From assembly GCF_037975245.1 (NCBI RefSeq), contig NC_092580.1:22864501-22928500 (forward strand): a stretch of DNA of 64,000 bases, in the 5' to 3' direction. The stretch's first letter is position 1. The number at the start of each line of letters is the position of its first letter. Source of the DNA: Apostichopus japonicus (lineage: Eukaryota > Echinodermata > Holothuroidea > Aspidochirotida > Stichopodidae). Below are positions 1-13,267 of the stretch, piece by piece. The notes beneath the pieces were generated by a model. That model did no database searches, was not told the DNA's origin, and saw only the letters and a program-made list of their open reading frames with translations. Both the position numbers and the translations under genes were made by a program.

Positions 1-3000
1 GATTTCAACGGTAGGAGGGTGGGGGGTTCTAAATTCCCCCGACTGGATTAGGTGTAGGGGATCGATGAACCTTTATGAAGACCCAGAGGCGAATCAAGGA
101 TTTTGTATAGGAGGAGTGTCGCCTAGAGGGAACTTATAGCAGACTCCCGCGTAGGGGGTTATGTGAGTCCCCCCCCCCCCCAGGGAAAACTGAAAAGTTA
201 AATGGTACATTTTGAGGCATATTTGACTATAAATAAGGTCTACAACTAGCTGTTAACGTAAGGTTTTTTGTTAAACCCGTAGCGGAGGTCTAATTTATCA
301 CAATTAGTTCTTTGTTCATCCCCGACTGAATGTACACAATCCCCAGACTGAACTATTTTCCCCCGACTGACAATGGGAAGTGGGGGGTGCCCCCATATTC
401 CCTCAGCCCATAGCGCACGCCACTGATGGAACAAGTAAGATGGAATAAAAACCATCTTCATAATATTCACATTACAAACAAAGCAGACGTTCCGCAATCG
501 AACAAAACAAATACTTCCCTCTCGTATAAAATCATATTTGACCATTACAAGGACAACCATTAATTATAGCATAAATGATAAATAACGGGAAAAAATGTAC
601 AGAAGGAACTGTCGTCGTTTTTGTCTCGGAACAGAAACATTATTGTTCTGAAAGTGAAATTAGCTCAAAATAAAATATGGAAGATCATTACCATGACCAA
701 GCAGTGGTGCGAGAGAGGGACACTAATGTCCGAATGGGGCAGGGCGGGGGGGGGGCGTCGGTTTACTGTAATATAATCCCACAGTTTAAAATAGTAAGAG
801 ACATATAACCAAAATAGAAGAACATTCCTGACAACACACTTGTTGCATTTTAATTATAAATGAACTAGGCTACATGAAGTTGAGGGGCTACAATAATAAA
901 AAAAACTATAAAAAAAACTTGTCTTTATTAAGAGCTACTTTCCATTTCATCCGGACTCCTTTGGTAAAGACAAGGCTTCTACATAAAATTGGTATGGATT
1001 GCTTTGTATTTAAAGTATTGTCAATTTGAACAAACTGACGTCATGATAAGTCGGAAGTGAAGAATCTGGGGAATTTGTTTTTCATACTTTTGAAATGTAA
1101 GGAAATAACTTCTTTTTTTAAGAGAAATATACTCTTCCCCTAAGCATGTTGGATATTGCCGTCACCCCTCCCCCAGCACACACATTCACACAAACATAGA
1201 TCAAGGTCAAAGCGTTGTCTGTGAATGTGTGTGTATGTGTGGGATGGGAGAGGAAGGGTGTTGGGACGGGAAGGGGTTGTGAACGGTTATTGTCAAAAGC
1301 GTTAGTAAGTCTGCAGCATCAAGCCGATTTTCGTTAAATGGCCATCTCAATTGGGTCGTTGGTGTAATGTAACAGGGTGGAGGGGTGGGGGGGGCGAGGG
1401 CCAGGATCCGGGGGAAATTATGACACCGGTTCCCCTTTTGATTTAACTGTCATACATAAATTTTTGCCCCCCCCCCATTGCCAAGCCTCATGACAGGTGC
1501 TGTGATGTTGCCAGAGGGGGGAACTTGTCTTGAGATACGAAGTTCGTAAATCGAATCCTGGGGTGTTATAGTCACCCAATGATGCTCTTACCTTCATGGA
1601 ATAATTTGAACTTTCCAGTGATGTTATATATTATATGTAAATACGCGCATTGGAATTGTACCAAAATTTTAAAGAGGGGTATATTGATAGCAACAAGTTC
1701 ACCTTGGTTTCTGGCATGGAAGAAAGGAAAAGCTGGCAGGCGGGGTGACCTGTTGCGGCTCAAACGTGACGAAGGTGTACTAGGAGAGTATGGTCACTCG
1801 ATCTTCTGTTGGACAAAGTATTAGTTCTTTGTAGATAGTCTTTGTATAGATAGGCATAAATAGATGAAGTTCCGGTTACTGAATTGCACTGTATCATCCT
1901 AGCCTACGTATAGTATTTTGCAGCAGATAAACAGTTTGTTGAGAGTTCTTTTCTCTCTTAGAGTACAATAAAGCTGTCCCATAAGATTATATACCAGTCA
2001 GGGGTAATCGACCGCTGTTATCCAATCGGCTAAGCTGGTCACTCAGTTAAAGCGGTTTTAATGCAAAGAAAGAATGAATGAAAGATACCAAGATACACAA
2101 ACACGCTTATTTATTGAATCACTGCTTCGAAGTGATGTGGTCAACATATATTGGAGAAGAGTCAATTCGTGGCCAACCATTTCAAAGAGATGCGAATGGA
2201 AGGAGACGAACGAAATTTAGTCGGAAATACCATGAAATATCCGTTTTGTTTTATACTTTACACACGTTTCGGTGGTCAAAGTATATTCCAGTCTTTGGCA
2301 TCGGAAGTAAGGAGTTCATATCCCCTTCCTTCCTCTCAACTCATCTTAATCCTTATTAATATCAGAAAAGAGAAAAAAGTCGTCGGTGGAAACTTGTAAC
2401 ATTAATAAACCATTAGTATTAATTTATTGTTTGCTCGTTTAGGAAAAGTGCTCAGTGTGTTAAGTTTTGACATCAAGATTCACTATGAAACGAAGGCATC
2501 AAGTTGAAACAAAGAAATAAGCGTTTAATTCATATATTTTTGAAAGCATGTAGAAACTCAGGCCAAAGAATAAGCATATATACAACCGTTAACGGTATCA
2601 ATGGTTTCTCCTTTTAAAATAAAATTACAACGGGTGTATGAGAGATACAGGGGAGAGGGCGTATGAAAGATATCATATAACGTACCATTTCACTCAACCA
2701 AATAAGCGGTTAGTCTCACTCCCTCCGGGCATTGTCTTCTCCGATGACCTATAAATTCCATCATATTAATCGACTTTGAACTAATGATGTTCCTTATATA
2801 TACTATGCTTCTTGTAATTTAAGTAATTTTACTGAATACCTGTAGAATATGGTATGTAATAAGCACGTGGTATGAAATATAGTCCAAGCATAATATCTTG
2901 AGTGCTTACATAAAATGTGATCAATGTGTCCATTTTAAGCAAAATATGATTTAGAGTTTTAAACGATTGTTTCTTTTATTCGCTAGGAAAATAATTTTTA

Positions 3001-4400
3001 ACAAAGATATGCAGTGTATATGAACAAGGTAGGATAAACAGCGGGGTTGGGGTTTAACTGTGATGTAAGCTTTTGGTATGGGGAGGGGTGGGGTCGTGGG
3101 CCAGTGTGGCCCCTGGGTAAAATATGTAACAGGGCTTCCTTCTTAAAGTCTAAATTTTATATTAAGTGTACTATATGAAGATAAGAATAAATCATTATTT
3201 ATGCAATATTTCCCAGAGCCCCCTAATAGACTCCGGGTTGTGACCACCTTACCCCCCCCCCCTCGTCTGGTCTGGCGAGAGCAGCTATGTCACTATCATC
3301 ATTATCATTATGATTGATCATTATGTTTTCAGTTGATTTTGTGTTTTCCTCTATCCTTCAAAAATATGGGTAATATATATGGAGAAGAATTGAAAAAGAA
3401 AAACATAGTTAAAGACTTAAGTGGAATACAGCTATTTGAAAGGAATATTTATACTCATGCAAACCTAATGTGCATCTGTATATGACTGTGTCCCCTTACA
3501 CTACACTCAACAGTGACACCCCCCCCCCCCCCGCGTACCCAATTAAAGTGAAAAACTTCAAAATTGATTAGGCTTTTCATAAATTCAAGAAGTTTTCATG
3601 TTGGTAATAAAATGTGCCTTCGAACTTAAAAGTGCAATCAAAAAGTGTTATTTATGACCAAACACAAATTCAAAACAAAAACATGAAATTAAAGAATGAA
3701 AGAAATACAAATAATATAATTTATGGTACCCGCGGAATTCACAGGTCATCCCTATTGTTATGTAATTTTGGGATAATTGTCTGGTTTTTCCCTTGAAACC
3801 AAAATCACATGTCCCCCTGAGGCTCAAAGTTCGTGTCCCTCAGATTTCACCCTCTTCTTTTTTTTCATTCCTTCTCCGTATCCATTTATACACACACATA
3901 TATATATCGGTAAAATTATGTGTAGGAAGAGTGACACGCAGTAACTACACATTCATAACGCCAATTATAGAAGTTATTACAATACTCTCCATGCCCTTAT
4001 TAAAATAACTATGTTTTTAATATAAAAGCTCAATGGCTTGTTGTCTGTTATATTTTTCTTACCGCTATAGTGTGATTCTCAAACCCTCCCCCCTCCCATT
4101 CCCCAACCCCCGCCCGGAATCCCGTCTCCTATTATGGTGTTCAAATTATGTTGACATCCTGTTTAAGTTCACCTATAAAATGACTTGCTTATCTCTCTAA
4201 ACAGGTTTGTGCAAGAAAACAAGCTTGAAGTTCAAAGTTGGCCGCTGTTTATAAACGAATCATATAGTATGGTCTAAGATTGATTAAACCCAATTAAAAT
4301 CCCACAGTCAAATAAACTCTGCGACATAAACGCTACGTCAGTTACGATAACATTGTTAGAGACCCAACTCCTGCAAATAAACAGTCAGCCACTAAACTCA
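1..4400. other. Intergenic region, no supported gene
   Basis: No open reading frame here has recognisable domains or convincing splice partners. The stretch holds several long C or G runs (about 169-181, 745-755, 1468-1477, 3251-3261, 3518-3532). Around 340-430 there is GC-richer, repeat-like sequence ending in CGCCACTG, which resembles a hAT-type terminus, but no partner end was found. An imperfect inverted repeat of CA/TG-rich arms lies at 1177-1233. Short reading frames on both strands at 1572-1824 and 2078-2399 overlap one another and look like chance. Confidence 0.6.
1177..1233. repeat. Short CA/TG-rich inverted repeat
   Basis: Arms CACACACATTCACA (1177-1190) and TGTGAATGTGTGTG (1220-1233) are perfect reverse complements around a 29-base loop. 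The loop contains TCAAGGTCA (1201-1209), which matches the extended half-site bound by monomeric nuclear receptors of the NR5A/ERR type. It may simply be a decayed CA microsatellite. Confidence 0.4.
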
Positions 4401-4406
4401 TTACGT

Positions 4407-4476
4407 ATGCAAATAGCTGCTTGAATACCGTCTTCCTATTGGTCGATAGTATCGCGTATTGTTGAATTGATATATA
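4407..4476 (+). promoter_or_regulatory. Candidate core promoter of the homeobox gene
   Basis: In order: a perfect POU octamer ATGCAAAT (4407-4414), an inverted CCAAT box (ATTGG, 4438-4442) and a TATA-like box TATATA (4471-4476). This spacing would put transcription start near 4500, about 370 bases before the chosen start codon at 4870. Two short upstream reading frames, 4551-4592 and 4588-4848, would lie in the 5' UTR and end before 4870. The motifs are seen directly; promoter activity is inferred and no transcript evidence is available. Confidence 0.35.
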
Positions 4477-4869
4477 CGACTCTCTATAGTGGCCCAACTT
4501 GTGATAGGCGTCAATAGCCTAATCCCTTAAGCTCAACACCACCAACAACATGATTGTACACAACTTGAAAGGCGGAAACTTCAAAGAATGATTTGGAGAA
4601 ATTCGCTACACTTCGCATCGTCAGTTTTCTATGACCAGGGTCAGTCTGACTTCAGAGTTGTTTCACTGAGGATAAGTAGCAACTGTGATTTTAAATATTA
4701 CATACTAAATGTACTGTATTATCAATTTCTTAAAGTGGAAAACATCACAGTACGTACGCTTCTAGCAAAACTTTTGAACTTTGGAGTGAAGCCGCTTTAC
4801 GATTTCTCTATCTTTTCTCTCGAAAGATCGTATTTTTTGAACATTTGAAATAAAACACAATTTTTTAAG

Positions 4870-7800
4870 ATGCCAGCAAGTTGCGTGACATTATCCTCTT
4901 CACCTGGGATCTTCAGGCCCATCTGTTCCGCGGGATCAAAGCCCTCTGATCTCTCACCCACCAGCTCACTTTCTTCGATAGATGAAAGATCCAATGCAGA
5001 GGCTAACCGTAAGTACATAATTTAATTTTGATTTTGATTTACATAGATTGTCAAGTCTATTTTATGTACCGTATATTACGCATTCAATGACAAGTGCATG
5101 GAAATTAACGTATTAATAATTTTTTCTGCTAACGAAGTCGGTTAGCTTCAGAAAACAAATTTACTGTCTCAGGTGAACTGTAAAAGTCTAAAACGCCAAT
5201 GCGTTACGTGTTACATTGTTATGGAAACTATGGTGGATTGTTCTTAGTACAATCTCAATAATTTTGGGGGGAGGGAGGGGGGGGGGGTGAATTTACGTTG
5301 ATATGAATTTTTCAAGCATTCTTTTGATAACTAATATTTACGTGAACAATATCACATATGTATAGAGGGACAGGACGGACAAACGTTATTTTCTTGTTTT
5401 AATAACCCCCGACCCCTACCCCAACGTGATCCTTAAAAAAGGAGGGCTGATGTACATATTACAGTAGTCTAGTTACGACACGTAATTCTAACCAGTGTTT
5501 GTTACCGCTAGTGATAAGCTTTCTATTATTTTTTTTGCGGGGGAAGGGAGGGGGGGGTAGAAGGATTGGATGGACTTTCCTTTGGGTCTCATTGAGTAGA
5601 CCATTCTCTCAGATGGGAAGGAAAATTAAATGGGTAGAAATAATGAGGAGTAAGGAAAACTGTATTTTGAGTTCACTGTGGAACTTCTTTGACGATCAAT
5701 TTCACCTCCTCATGTGAACATTCCATAGAGACATGCGTGGGTGCATGATAAGCATGGTGAACACTGTATTATTTCAATACCTTCCTGACCTCAACTGTTA
5801 GTAATTATTACAATAAATGGCCATATTTGCTGGAGTATCTTTCTACAGGGAAGTAATAGTCAGTACATGTATCTATAACTGCTAAGAGATATCATTTACA
5901 CTTGTTGTGAAATGTTAAAGTCGAAATGATATGTTAAAATATCCAGAAAATAATATTTAAAATTGATATAGTTGCAGGGTAGGATCAGTGCTTGTGTCTA
6001 TTTCGACCTTTAAACACAAAATAAGAAACTTTCGAAAAGCTACATTTCCTGAACAAAAAAATATTATTATTTTCGGTCTTTTATTTTCTCACGTCAGTTG
6101 CCACGTACAACCAGCAGTCACCGAGGCAATGTTCCAGCCAGTTACCACCAGTTGAGCCAGCGGTTGGTCTGACTCCCTCTTCGGCGATGTTCCCCTCCGG
6201 AGGACTGTCTCCTTATAAACCACCTCACCCGACGCCACAAGATTCGCTAAACGCATCAGTTCGACCAATAGAAACCTGCCCACCGAGAAACCGGCGGAGA
6301 CGAAGCCGAACCATCTACAACGGTATGCAAATTAACGGTTTGGAAGCGTGTTTCAAGGTTAACCGGTACCCAGACATCGAGACCAGAGAAAACCTTGCCA
6401 TGTATATTGGGATGAGCGAGGCTAGAGTACAGGTCAGTTTACATTTTTTTTTGGGTGGTTATGCCAACAAATATGCTAGATGGTCACTTAATGATCACGT
6501 ATTGTCAAGCTAGAACAAGCATTTGACTAATTCCCTCAAAATCAATTCATGTTCACAAATATTTCCTTTCCTTGAACAGATCCTAAATCTAAACAAAGAT
6601 ATGTCAGTGGCTACAACCCATAATAAGTGATTTATTAATCATTTTAATGTAGCACAGAAAAGTTTGTTTGCGTCCACACATTTAAATGTGAATCATTTAT
6701 TGTTTGTTTATATAATTTCACTATTTTTTTGGTGGATTTCAAATGTAAAATTAATGTTTTCATGGACCTTTTCATTTCTAAAAGGGTTGAGTTTGGGGCA
6801 CTCCAGAGTACGTTCTACATGTATAACATGCGGATCCACTATTCTTATTTCTTTTACCTGTTTAGAGTTTCAATAACCGGAAGGGTTAAAACTTGTCCAT
6901 TATTTAATTAACTATAGCTTGGCGGAAGAGATACCCTCTGTAGTTTCCTTTTGCTTGAAATGAATATAAAAGCGTCATCGAGTTGTCCATTGAACCCTTA
7001 TCTAGAGGCGTGAAACATTCAAAGCTCCTTTCTCTATTATCTTATGTCGCCTGTTTCCGGCTTTTCTTTTCAGCCAAGAATTGGCTGTAAATATTTAACA
7101 ACAATTGCGCAATAATAAATCTCCATTATACCCACCGCCCTTTAAAGGTCTTGCCTTCCAAATTTAAATATGCCAACGGTTGAACGTGTTTGCCGAGACT
7201 TATAGAATAATCCGGTTTTTGGCGAAATTATTCACAAATTTTGAGGAAATTCAAATTAGACAATAAAATATCCCACTGAGTAAAACCTGTTCTACTGGTA
7301 AACTAAAGTACTGACCATTTGGTGACCACTTACAGTACTATTTCTAGCATATGATGACGTAATATTCAGCCTCCTTTTACAATTGTCACATTGCTTATAT
7401 ATGCTTCAAAGCTAACGTATCCAAGTTTTTAAAACCATATTATTTTATTTACACATATCCATGCATACATGAATTAGTTCGCAGACATGGGCTCCTTCTA
7501 CGACAGCATTTTCTACCTCCTATAGTCGATAGTGTCATTTCAAGTTTCAATCAATCAATCAATAAACTTTTATCGTGAAATCGATGAGGATGACTAAAGT
7601 GTACAAGTAGTTAATAAGATTTCAGGCTTCTTCTTTTACATTTGTTAGTGAATGCACTTGTGTCCGTCGCTTTGCTCCTATTGTTAATGGTGATACTTTG
7701 AGCTGCTGAAGACAGTTTAAGGTGTTAAGTTGCTCTCATAGAGGTACTTCTCTAACTTGCCAGTCCTTTTATATCATTACCTCCGGGTTATTTGTACAAC

Positions 7801-9782
7801 TTAAGTACTTATTAAAATCGAAACATTGAAGGTTTCTGTCAAATGTGGAGGTTGCTCCAAAACTTTCAAGAAGTTCGAACTCAAACGGACTTCAAAGTGA
7901 ACACAATTAGTCTAAGCAACAGCACAGAGAAGTATTTGTCACAACTTTGAAATGAGAATGTATGGTCGAAGATTGTAGTATTCCATTATGTGTCTATCTT
8001 AATGGACAATGTGCAACAATCTGTTGTTTATCTGCACTGTACTTGTAAAGCCACTAAACTATTAATTGAGTTTTTTTTTGTATTTATTAAAATGTTCGAA
8101 AAAGAAAAAAAGTTCTTGTAGCATCCGACTGACATAGTAAATAATCATGAAAAGATTCAATGAAGTAGAAAAATATTCAATGCTTAGCAAGATGTGTTTT
8201 TACCTTTGATCCTTCGTAAATACTAATAGAAAGTGTAGAAACTATTTATATGGTAATAATATCAAAGGGAAATCCGTAACACGGAGAAAACGCCCTCTCA
8301 TTGAAGGTTTCTTGAGAACATTTTCAAAGCGTATGTATTGATAAGTTACAGGCTTCTGCCAAAATCCACCCTACGCTAACGTCGACGCCAGGCGTTTTAA
8401 TAATTCATGGCCAAAGCTTGTGAAACTGGACCGCGTCGACGTAGACCTATGTACGATCTTTTTACCAGGGAACCCCGCTCCCCCTACCCTCCTCTCCGGC
8501 CTAACGCTCTCTTCGAATTATCATTCGTCTATCTCTGTTTCAATGCAAATGTTTGGTATTTATTTCCTCTTCAGGTCTGGTTTCAGAATCGAAGAGCACG
8601 CATGCGCCGTCAAGAGCGCAACACTCTGAGTATTGAAGAGGAACACGTTTCTCCTGTAGCCAAGGATGCGACAAATGCCGACAGATCCCGAGACGATGAG
8701 TGTCAGTCGGATGACGTCACAGGCTCAGATGACGTCAGCAGTGCTAGCAACGACGAATCAATGAGCCGTGAGGAGGTGACGTCAGAGATGGGTGGAGACG
8801 AGCATGAAGAGATTGATGTTGTGGGAATATCCGAAGAGGACGGTGAGTGATTGAATATTTATGAAAGGATTTCGAAATACATTACTTGTATATATAGATG
8901 GATTCTTCAATGTAAGATATAAATATATGGATTGACTGATCAATCGATTCTGAAGTATCGCACCAATTTTGTCAGAAGGGAAGGTGTGGAAGTGGAAACG
9001 GATTGACCGCTGAACACAAAACGGAAAACTGTTTGTGTCTTTTGTATAAAAACAATCTTTAAAAACATTGACTAAACTTAAAACTTCATTTGTCACAAGA
9101 AACAAAAGAAACGAAAAGGGAAAATAATGAAACCCCATGTACATAGAAAAGAATTAACAGGCCTGCAGTTAATCGAATATATACATAGCAGTGTTGATGA
9201 CTTGCGCTGAGTGCAACGAAGGTTGGCCCTGTAACAAGCCGAATGGGTCATTAATAACGTTTCCACCCCTTTATACGTAACTTGTTGATCCAAACTTCGA
9301 CCAAGGTTACATTATGAAGGTAGGGGATTCCCGTGATGCAATACGTCAATGCTACGTCAGCAAACTACCAGATTCATACCGAAACGTCCACTTGTATTTA
9401 TTTGTTTCTGATTCTTCCCTTTTTTATCACAGATTCGTGCAAGAGGAGTTCCTCATCTCTCGTTAGGCCTACTGTGACGTCAACACCCTCTGTAGCGTCC
9501 TTGGTAGGAAAACCTCTAGTCTCCATCCCACCGCCGCAAGTTTGCACCAAGCCGTGTTGCTGCCCTCCTCTGGTTCTCCCCCAGTACCCATTCTTACAGC
9601 ACCGGATACCGTCATCATCCATCCAGGTACCATACCATCCAGGGTTTTATACCTCACAAACAGCCGGAGTCCCACCCGTGTCATTATGGAATGCGCCACC
9701 ACTTTTCTACAGCTTTCGTCCTTCGTTGGCCCTCCAGGTTCCCCGATCAAGTCGTCATGGTGCCCCGATGCCCTTCCGTTGA
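4870..9782 (+). CDS. Paired-like (PRD-class) homeodomain transcription factor
   Basis: Four coding exons, 4870-5008, 6098-6432, 8575-8842 and 9433-9782, give a 363-residue protein. All junctions are GT/AG and phases agree (1, 0, 1). Residues 1-112 are Ser/Pro-rich and apparently disordered. Residues 113-172 are the homeodomain: basic N-terminal arm RRRSRT, helix-3 motif VWFQNRRAR, with W48, F49, Q50, N51 and R53 all present. Q50 together with YPDIETRE places it in the PRD-like class without an S50 paired type. An intron falls exactly between homeodomain codons 46 and 47, typical of this class. No paired box precedes it. An acidic Asp/Glu/Ser stretch follows (about 177-249), then a Pro-rich tail with a KPCCCPP motif, ending GAPMPFR. 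A nuclear DNA-binding regulator of development is expected. RRARMRRQ resembles Mix-type proteins; Sebox or the echinoderm phb/pmar1 group are alternatives. I could not settle the subfamily. Confidence 0.88.
6295..8616 (+). other. Homeodomain-coding segment split by the 46/47 intron
   Basis: Homeodomain residues 1-46 are encoded at 6295-6432 and residues 47-60 at 8575-8616. The intervening 2.1-kb intron (6433-8574) starts GTCAGT and ends TCTTCAG. Recognition helix residues N51 and R53 are intact, so DNA binding to TAAT-type palindromes is expected, as is usual for Q50 PRD-like proteins. The intron shows no recognised gene or clear mobile element apart from a CAATCAATCAATCAATAAA run near 7546, a common tail motif of invertebrate repeats. 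Confidence 0.85.
8712..8784 (+). promoter_or_regulatory. Cluster of perfect CRE/ATF octamers inside a coding exon
   Basis: TGACGTCA occurs at 8712-8719, 8730-8737 and 8777-8784, all in exon 3 of the homeobox gene, where they encode D-D-V-T, D-D-V-S and V-T-S. A fourth copy lies at 9475-9482 in exon 4 and another at 1036-1043 upstream. The octamer is the textbook CREB/ATF site. Use as an exonic enhancer is inference; repeated acidic codons may explain part of it. Confidence 0.35.
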
Positions 9783-10125
9783 GTAGCTTAGTCTCATTTG
9801 ATGACTTTCCTTGATGCCTTCTCCAGGGAGACCCGGTACTCACCAACTCCCAGTATTCATAATCCGATGACAACGAGAGCCGTAAGCCTGGCTCTGAAAT
9901 AGTGACTTTCCAACTGTCCACGATACAACAGGATATGGACTTATCTTCATGCTGTGCACCCTTTTAATGGTGAAATGATATATTTTAAACCGCCTCTCTG
10001 AGGCACTCCCATTCGTGCTTGAGCTTTTCTAGAAGAAATGTCTTAGAAATATATAGAGAGAAAATTGGGAAAATGGAACTTACTGGTTTATTTTAGTACC
10101 GGTAATCCAACGACAATTATATTTT

Positions 10126-10131
10126 AATAAA
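10126..10131 (+). terminator. Candidate poly(A) signal of the homeobox gene
   Basis: AATAAA lies 344 bases downstream of the stop codon at 9780-9782, which would give a short 3' UTR. Further AATAAA copies near 11296 could serve as a distal site. Which one is used cannot be told from sequence. Confidence 0.35.
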
Positions 10132-13100
10132 AAGAAAATATGTATTGTGGTATTCTGCACGGTAATACGTTGTTCCACATTGTGATGTTTTAGTATGATT
10201 TCAACAGATTTCATTGAAGGAGGTGAAGTGGGCGGGGTGGGGTGGGGGGGGGGGGGGGGGCTAGGTCCGATACTTACTTATTTCACTAGCTAATGATTAG
10301 TTTTATGTATTAATATGTGATTAGTACTAGTGATTTATTAGTCTTACACATAGCTTGCCTGATTCTTCCTTTTTTTTGACGACAAATGAGTTCTTTCAAA
10401 ACCATTTGCAGCTGTGCACTATATTTGCCAAAACGATCATTTTTTTTTTTTTAATTTCTTTCAATCATTCAATCACTTTCCGCTACATTTGCACGGACTT
10501 GCCTTGTATTTAGCTTTTCTGATTTTATTCTGACATATCGTATGATTTTTTTTTATCATTTTGCAATTTCTTAATATTTCTGCACGCTTTCGAATCTTTA
10601 AATATAGAGAATAGAAGAGGGAAATTTTGCTGGTTAAGTAACAGCCAGATTCTAATATAGCGAAATGACAACTAATGACTCTAATTTCAAAACAACGGAA
10701 GCTGTAAAAGTACTCACAAAATTTTGAACTATATGGAAAGTCATAAGGTAGCATACGCCTATTTAATTCCCCATAGACTTACACATATATCAAGGTGGGT
10801 CTGTAAGTCTAGATAGTTCTCACGTTACCCATCACTGGATAGCAGCTGACAAGTTGCCCATTCATTGCTGCCTCAGTTTTCCGTATTATAACCAGGTAGG
10901 TTTTTTGATATATGAGAGCCTAAAGTTTTCATCTCTTGTATAGTATTACCAGGTCTGTGGAGATGGAGGGGTGGGGCTGAAGAGTCAGGAAGGTTACAGG
11001 CTCGGGGTCCATAGTCAATTAGGGCGCACAGGGGAATATTGGATAAAGAAAAACGTATTTTTAATTTTTATATTTAGGCGAAAACGGAAACTAAATCAAA
11101 GTGGACATTGTCCGAGGTTGTCGTAGGCCACTTACTGTGTCATTGAGTGCATGGGTCTCTTTTCCTAAGTCTTATAAACTTCTGTACGTTCAGACCTCTT
11201 ACCGTTTGTAATATTTATTTTCTATTTTCAAAATGTAAATGTCACTACGTACGTTAATGATTTTGTATAACAGCACTTTCCTTGTATATATTGTAAATAA
11301 ATAACAACATTTCCATGCCTTTCACACAAATGTGTCATTGTAACAGTTTTCTGTGAAAAATTCATTAAATACAGTAAGAAGTGCATAAATTTTCAATTTT
11401 GTTTTGTTTTTGTTTCCTATGCAAAGTAATTGATAACTGAAGCCAAGTCGAGCCGTTTCAAATCCAATGGTTTGGGATATACAAACGGGTTTTGTAATAA
11501 AATATAAAACACTTTCTCCACTTATTCCAAAATGTTTACAACTTTTGTAATGCAAAGTCACTTGGCCAATTTTATGAAAAAAAAGCACATTCACTAATTT
11601 TTTTTATAAATCAAGCTAAGAATTTTGTAACCATAACATAACAATTTTCGTACAAAATGATTAAGCTATGACTAAAGTTGGTCAGTGAAATAGTTTTTCT
11701 TTCTTATTGACTTTTCCATGTGATTCTCAAAGTAAAAACCCTCACCACTGTCATAGAACACAAAGGTAACCATTAGTAAAACAGTAGTTACTGAGAGATA
11801 TTGTCAAGCACCGATCTCTTTCAGTTGAAGATCAAACAATTTTTGATGTTGAAAAAAGAAAAGATAAACTTTTGACTGTTGCATGACGATAGAGTTATTT
11901 TTCATAATTCCTATGTACCAATTTGTATGTATTAACAAATACAAAAGATCCAACAAATTAAGGGTACAAGACTGAGAAAGCAAAACAACAGGATGAATTT
12001 GGTAAACAATGTTTCATGATTTAATTCTGAACAAAAAACATTAAAAATAGAAATATAGACATATAATACAAATAAACTTTGTAATAAATATATAAACTTT
12101 TAAGGTAAAAATGTAGTTTATTGGAAGCACACACTTTAAAGAAAACATTACACTGCACACACTATATACAAAAAATAAACAAGAAATTATTCTTTTCTGC
12201 ACACACGTCCATATATGGAGAAACAGGTTCACAAATTATGTATAGAAATTTTAAGAAATGCATAATTCAAATATTGTTAAAAAGTCTATAAACTCCCCTG
12301 GCTTGGCTTGCATTCAAATCTGCTAATAACTAATTGACCTAATGGTAAATATTCAAATTAGTGTTGAATTTGCCTATAACCAGTGATACTGTAATGGACT
12401 AAAATTGGAAACATCAGACATTTGAAAAATAATTTGTCTTTTCTGAAAAGATTAGTGGTATTGGCATTAGGTTTGCAAATGAAGTAAAACACCAAATTTT
12501 ATCGGCTTTATAATGTTAAGAAAACTCGCTAATTATAAGAAACCAAATGATTGCATAACGTCATAGATCTTTTAGCTGAATGTATGAAGTTATATGTAAA
12601 TATGCACAAGTAATTAATAATGCTCACCTTCATTGTGGCTATTGGTGAGACTGCGTATGATTTCAATAAGAAAATGTACAGTCAGCATATAATGAAGAAT
12701 TATGGCTCTTCATATCTGACAGACAGTGAACCCCTCACCACTCAAACAGCTTCCCATTTGATTAGTTGATCTGCAGAACTTTCAAACACTTTTGTTTCCC
12801 TGGTAGTCGGGTAGGTAACCCTACACACCCACTGATCCTTCCATGTTGATGAGCTATGCATGTTATCTTTGAAAGGTCACCATGACCAGCACCAGCTCTT
12901 CATAGACACTGGAAAGCCATTGGTGGTCACTTGTCTTCATACTCCAACAATTGCATCATACCACCCTCATGGATAGTTAAATGTCTTCTTTAGTCTCCTC
13001 AGTTTTGAAGAATTTACTTGGAGAATTTAATCGAGCCCTCTTGAAATGACTTCTTTGCAAACCCCTCACCAATCAATAACATCACAAACCATAGGTGGGA

Positions 13101-13261
13101 GGGCCCCTATCCTAGTATTGGTAACAAGTCTCAGCACATCATCTAACAAGACTCCGATAAAACCTTGTCATAAATGAAGAGATGATTTTGGTCTTTGTCG
13201 TCTGATACTCGCAGCCATCTCTGATCCTCTTTGGAATCCTCCCGATGAGTAAGGTCTCCTG

Positions 13262-13267
13262 TTTATT
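13262..13267 (-). terminator. Candidate poly(A) signal of the FN3-thioredoxin gene
   Basis: TTTATT on the plus strand reads AATAAA on the minus strand. It is the nearest exact match I found beyond the stop codon at 14354-14356 and would imply a 3' UTR of about 1.1 kb. This is weak evidence in AT-rich sequence. Confidence 0.3.

Noticed and set aside
422-432. CGCCACTG terminus resembling a hAT element end
   Set aside because: No matching CAGTGGCG terminus or target duplication was found inside the window.
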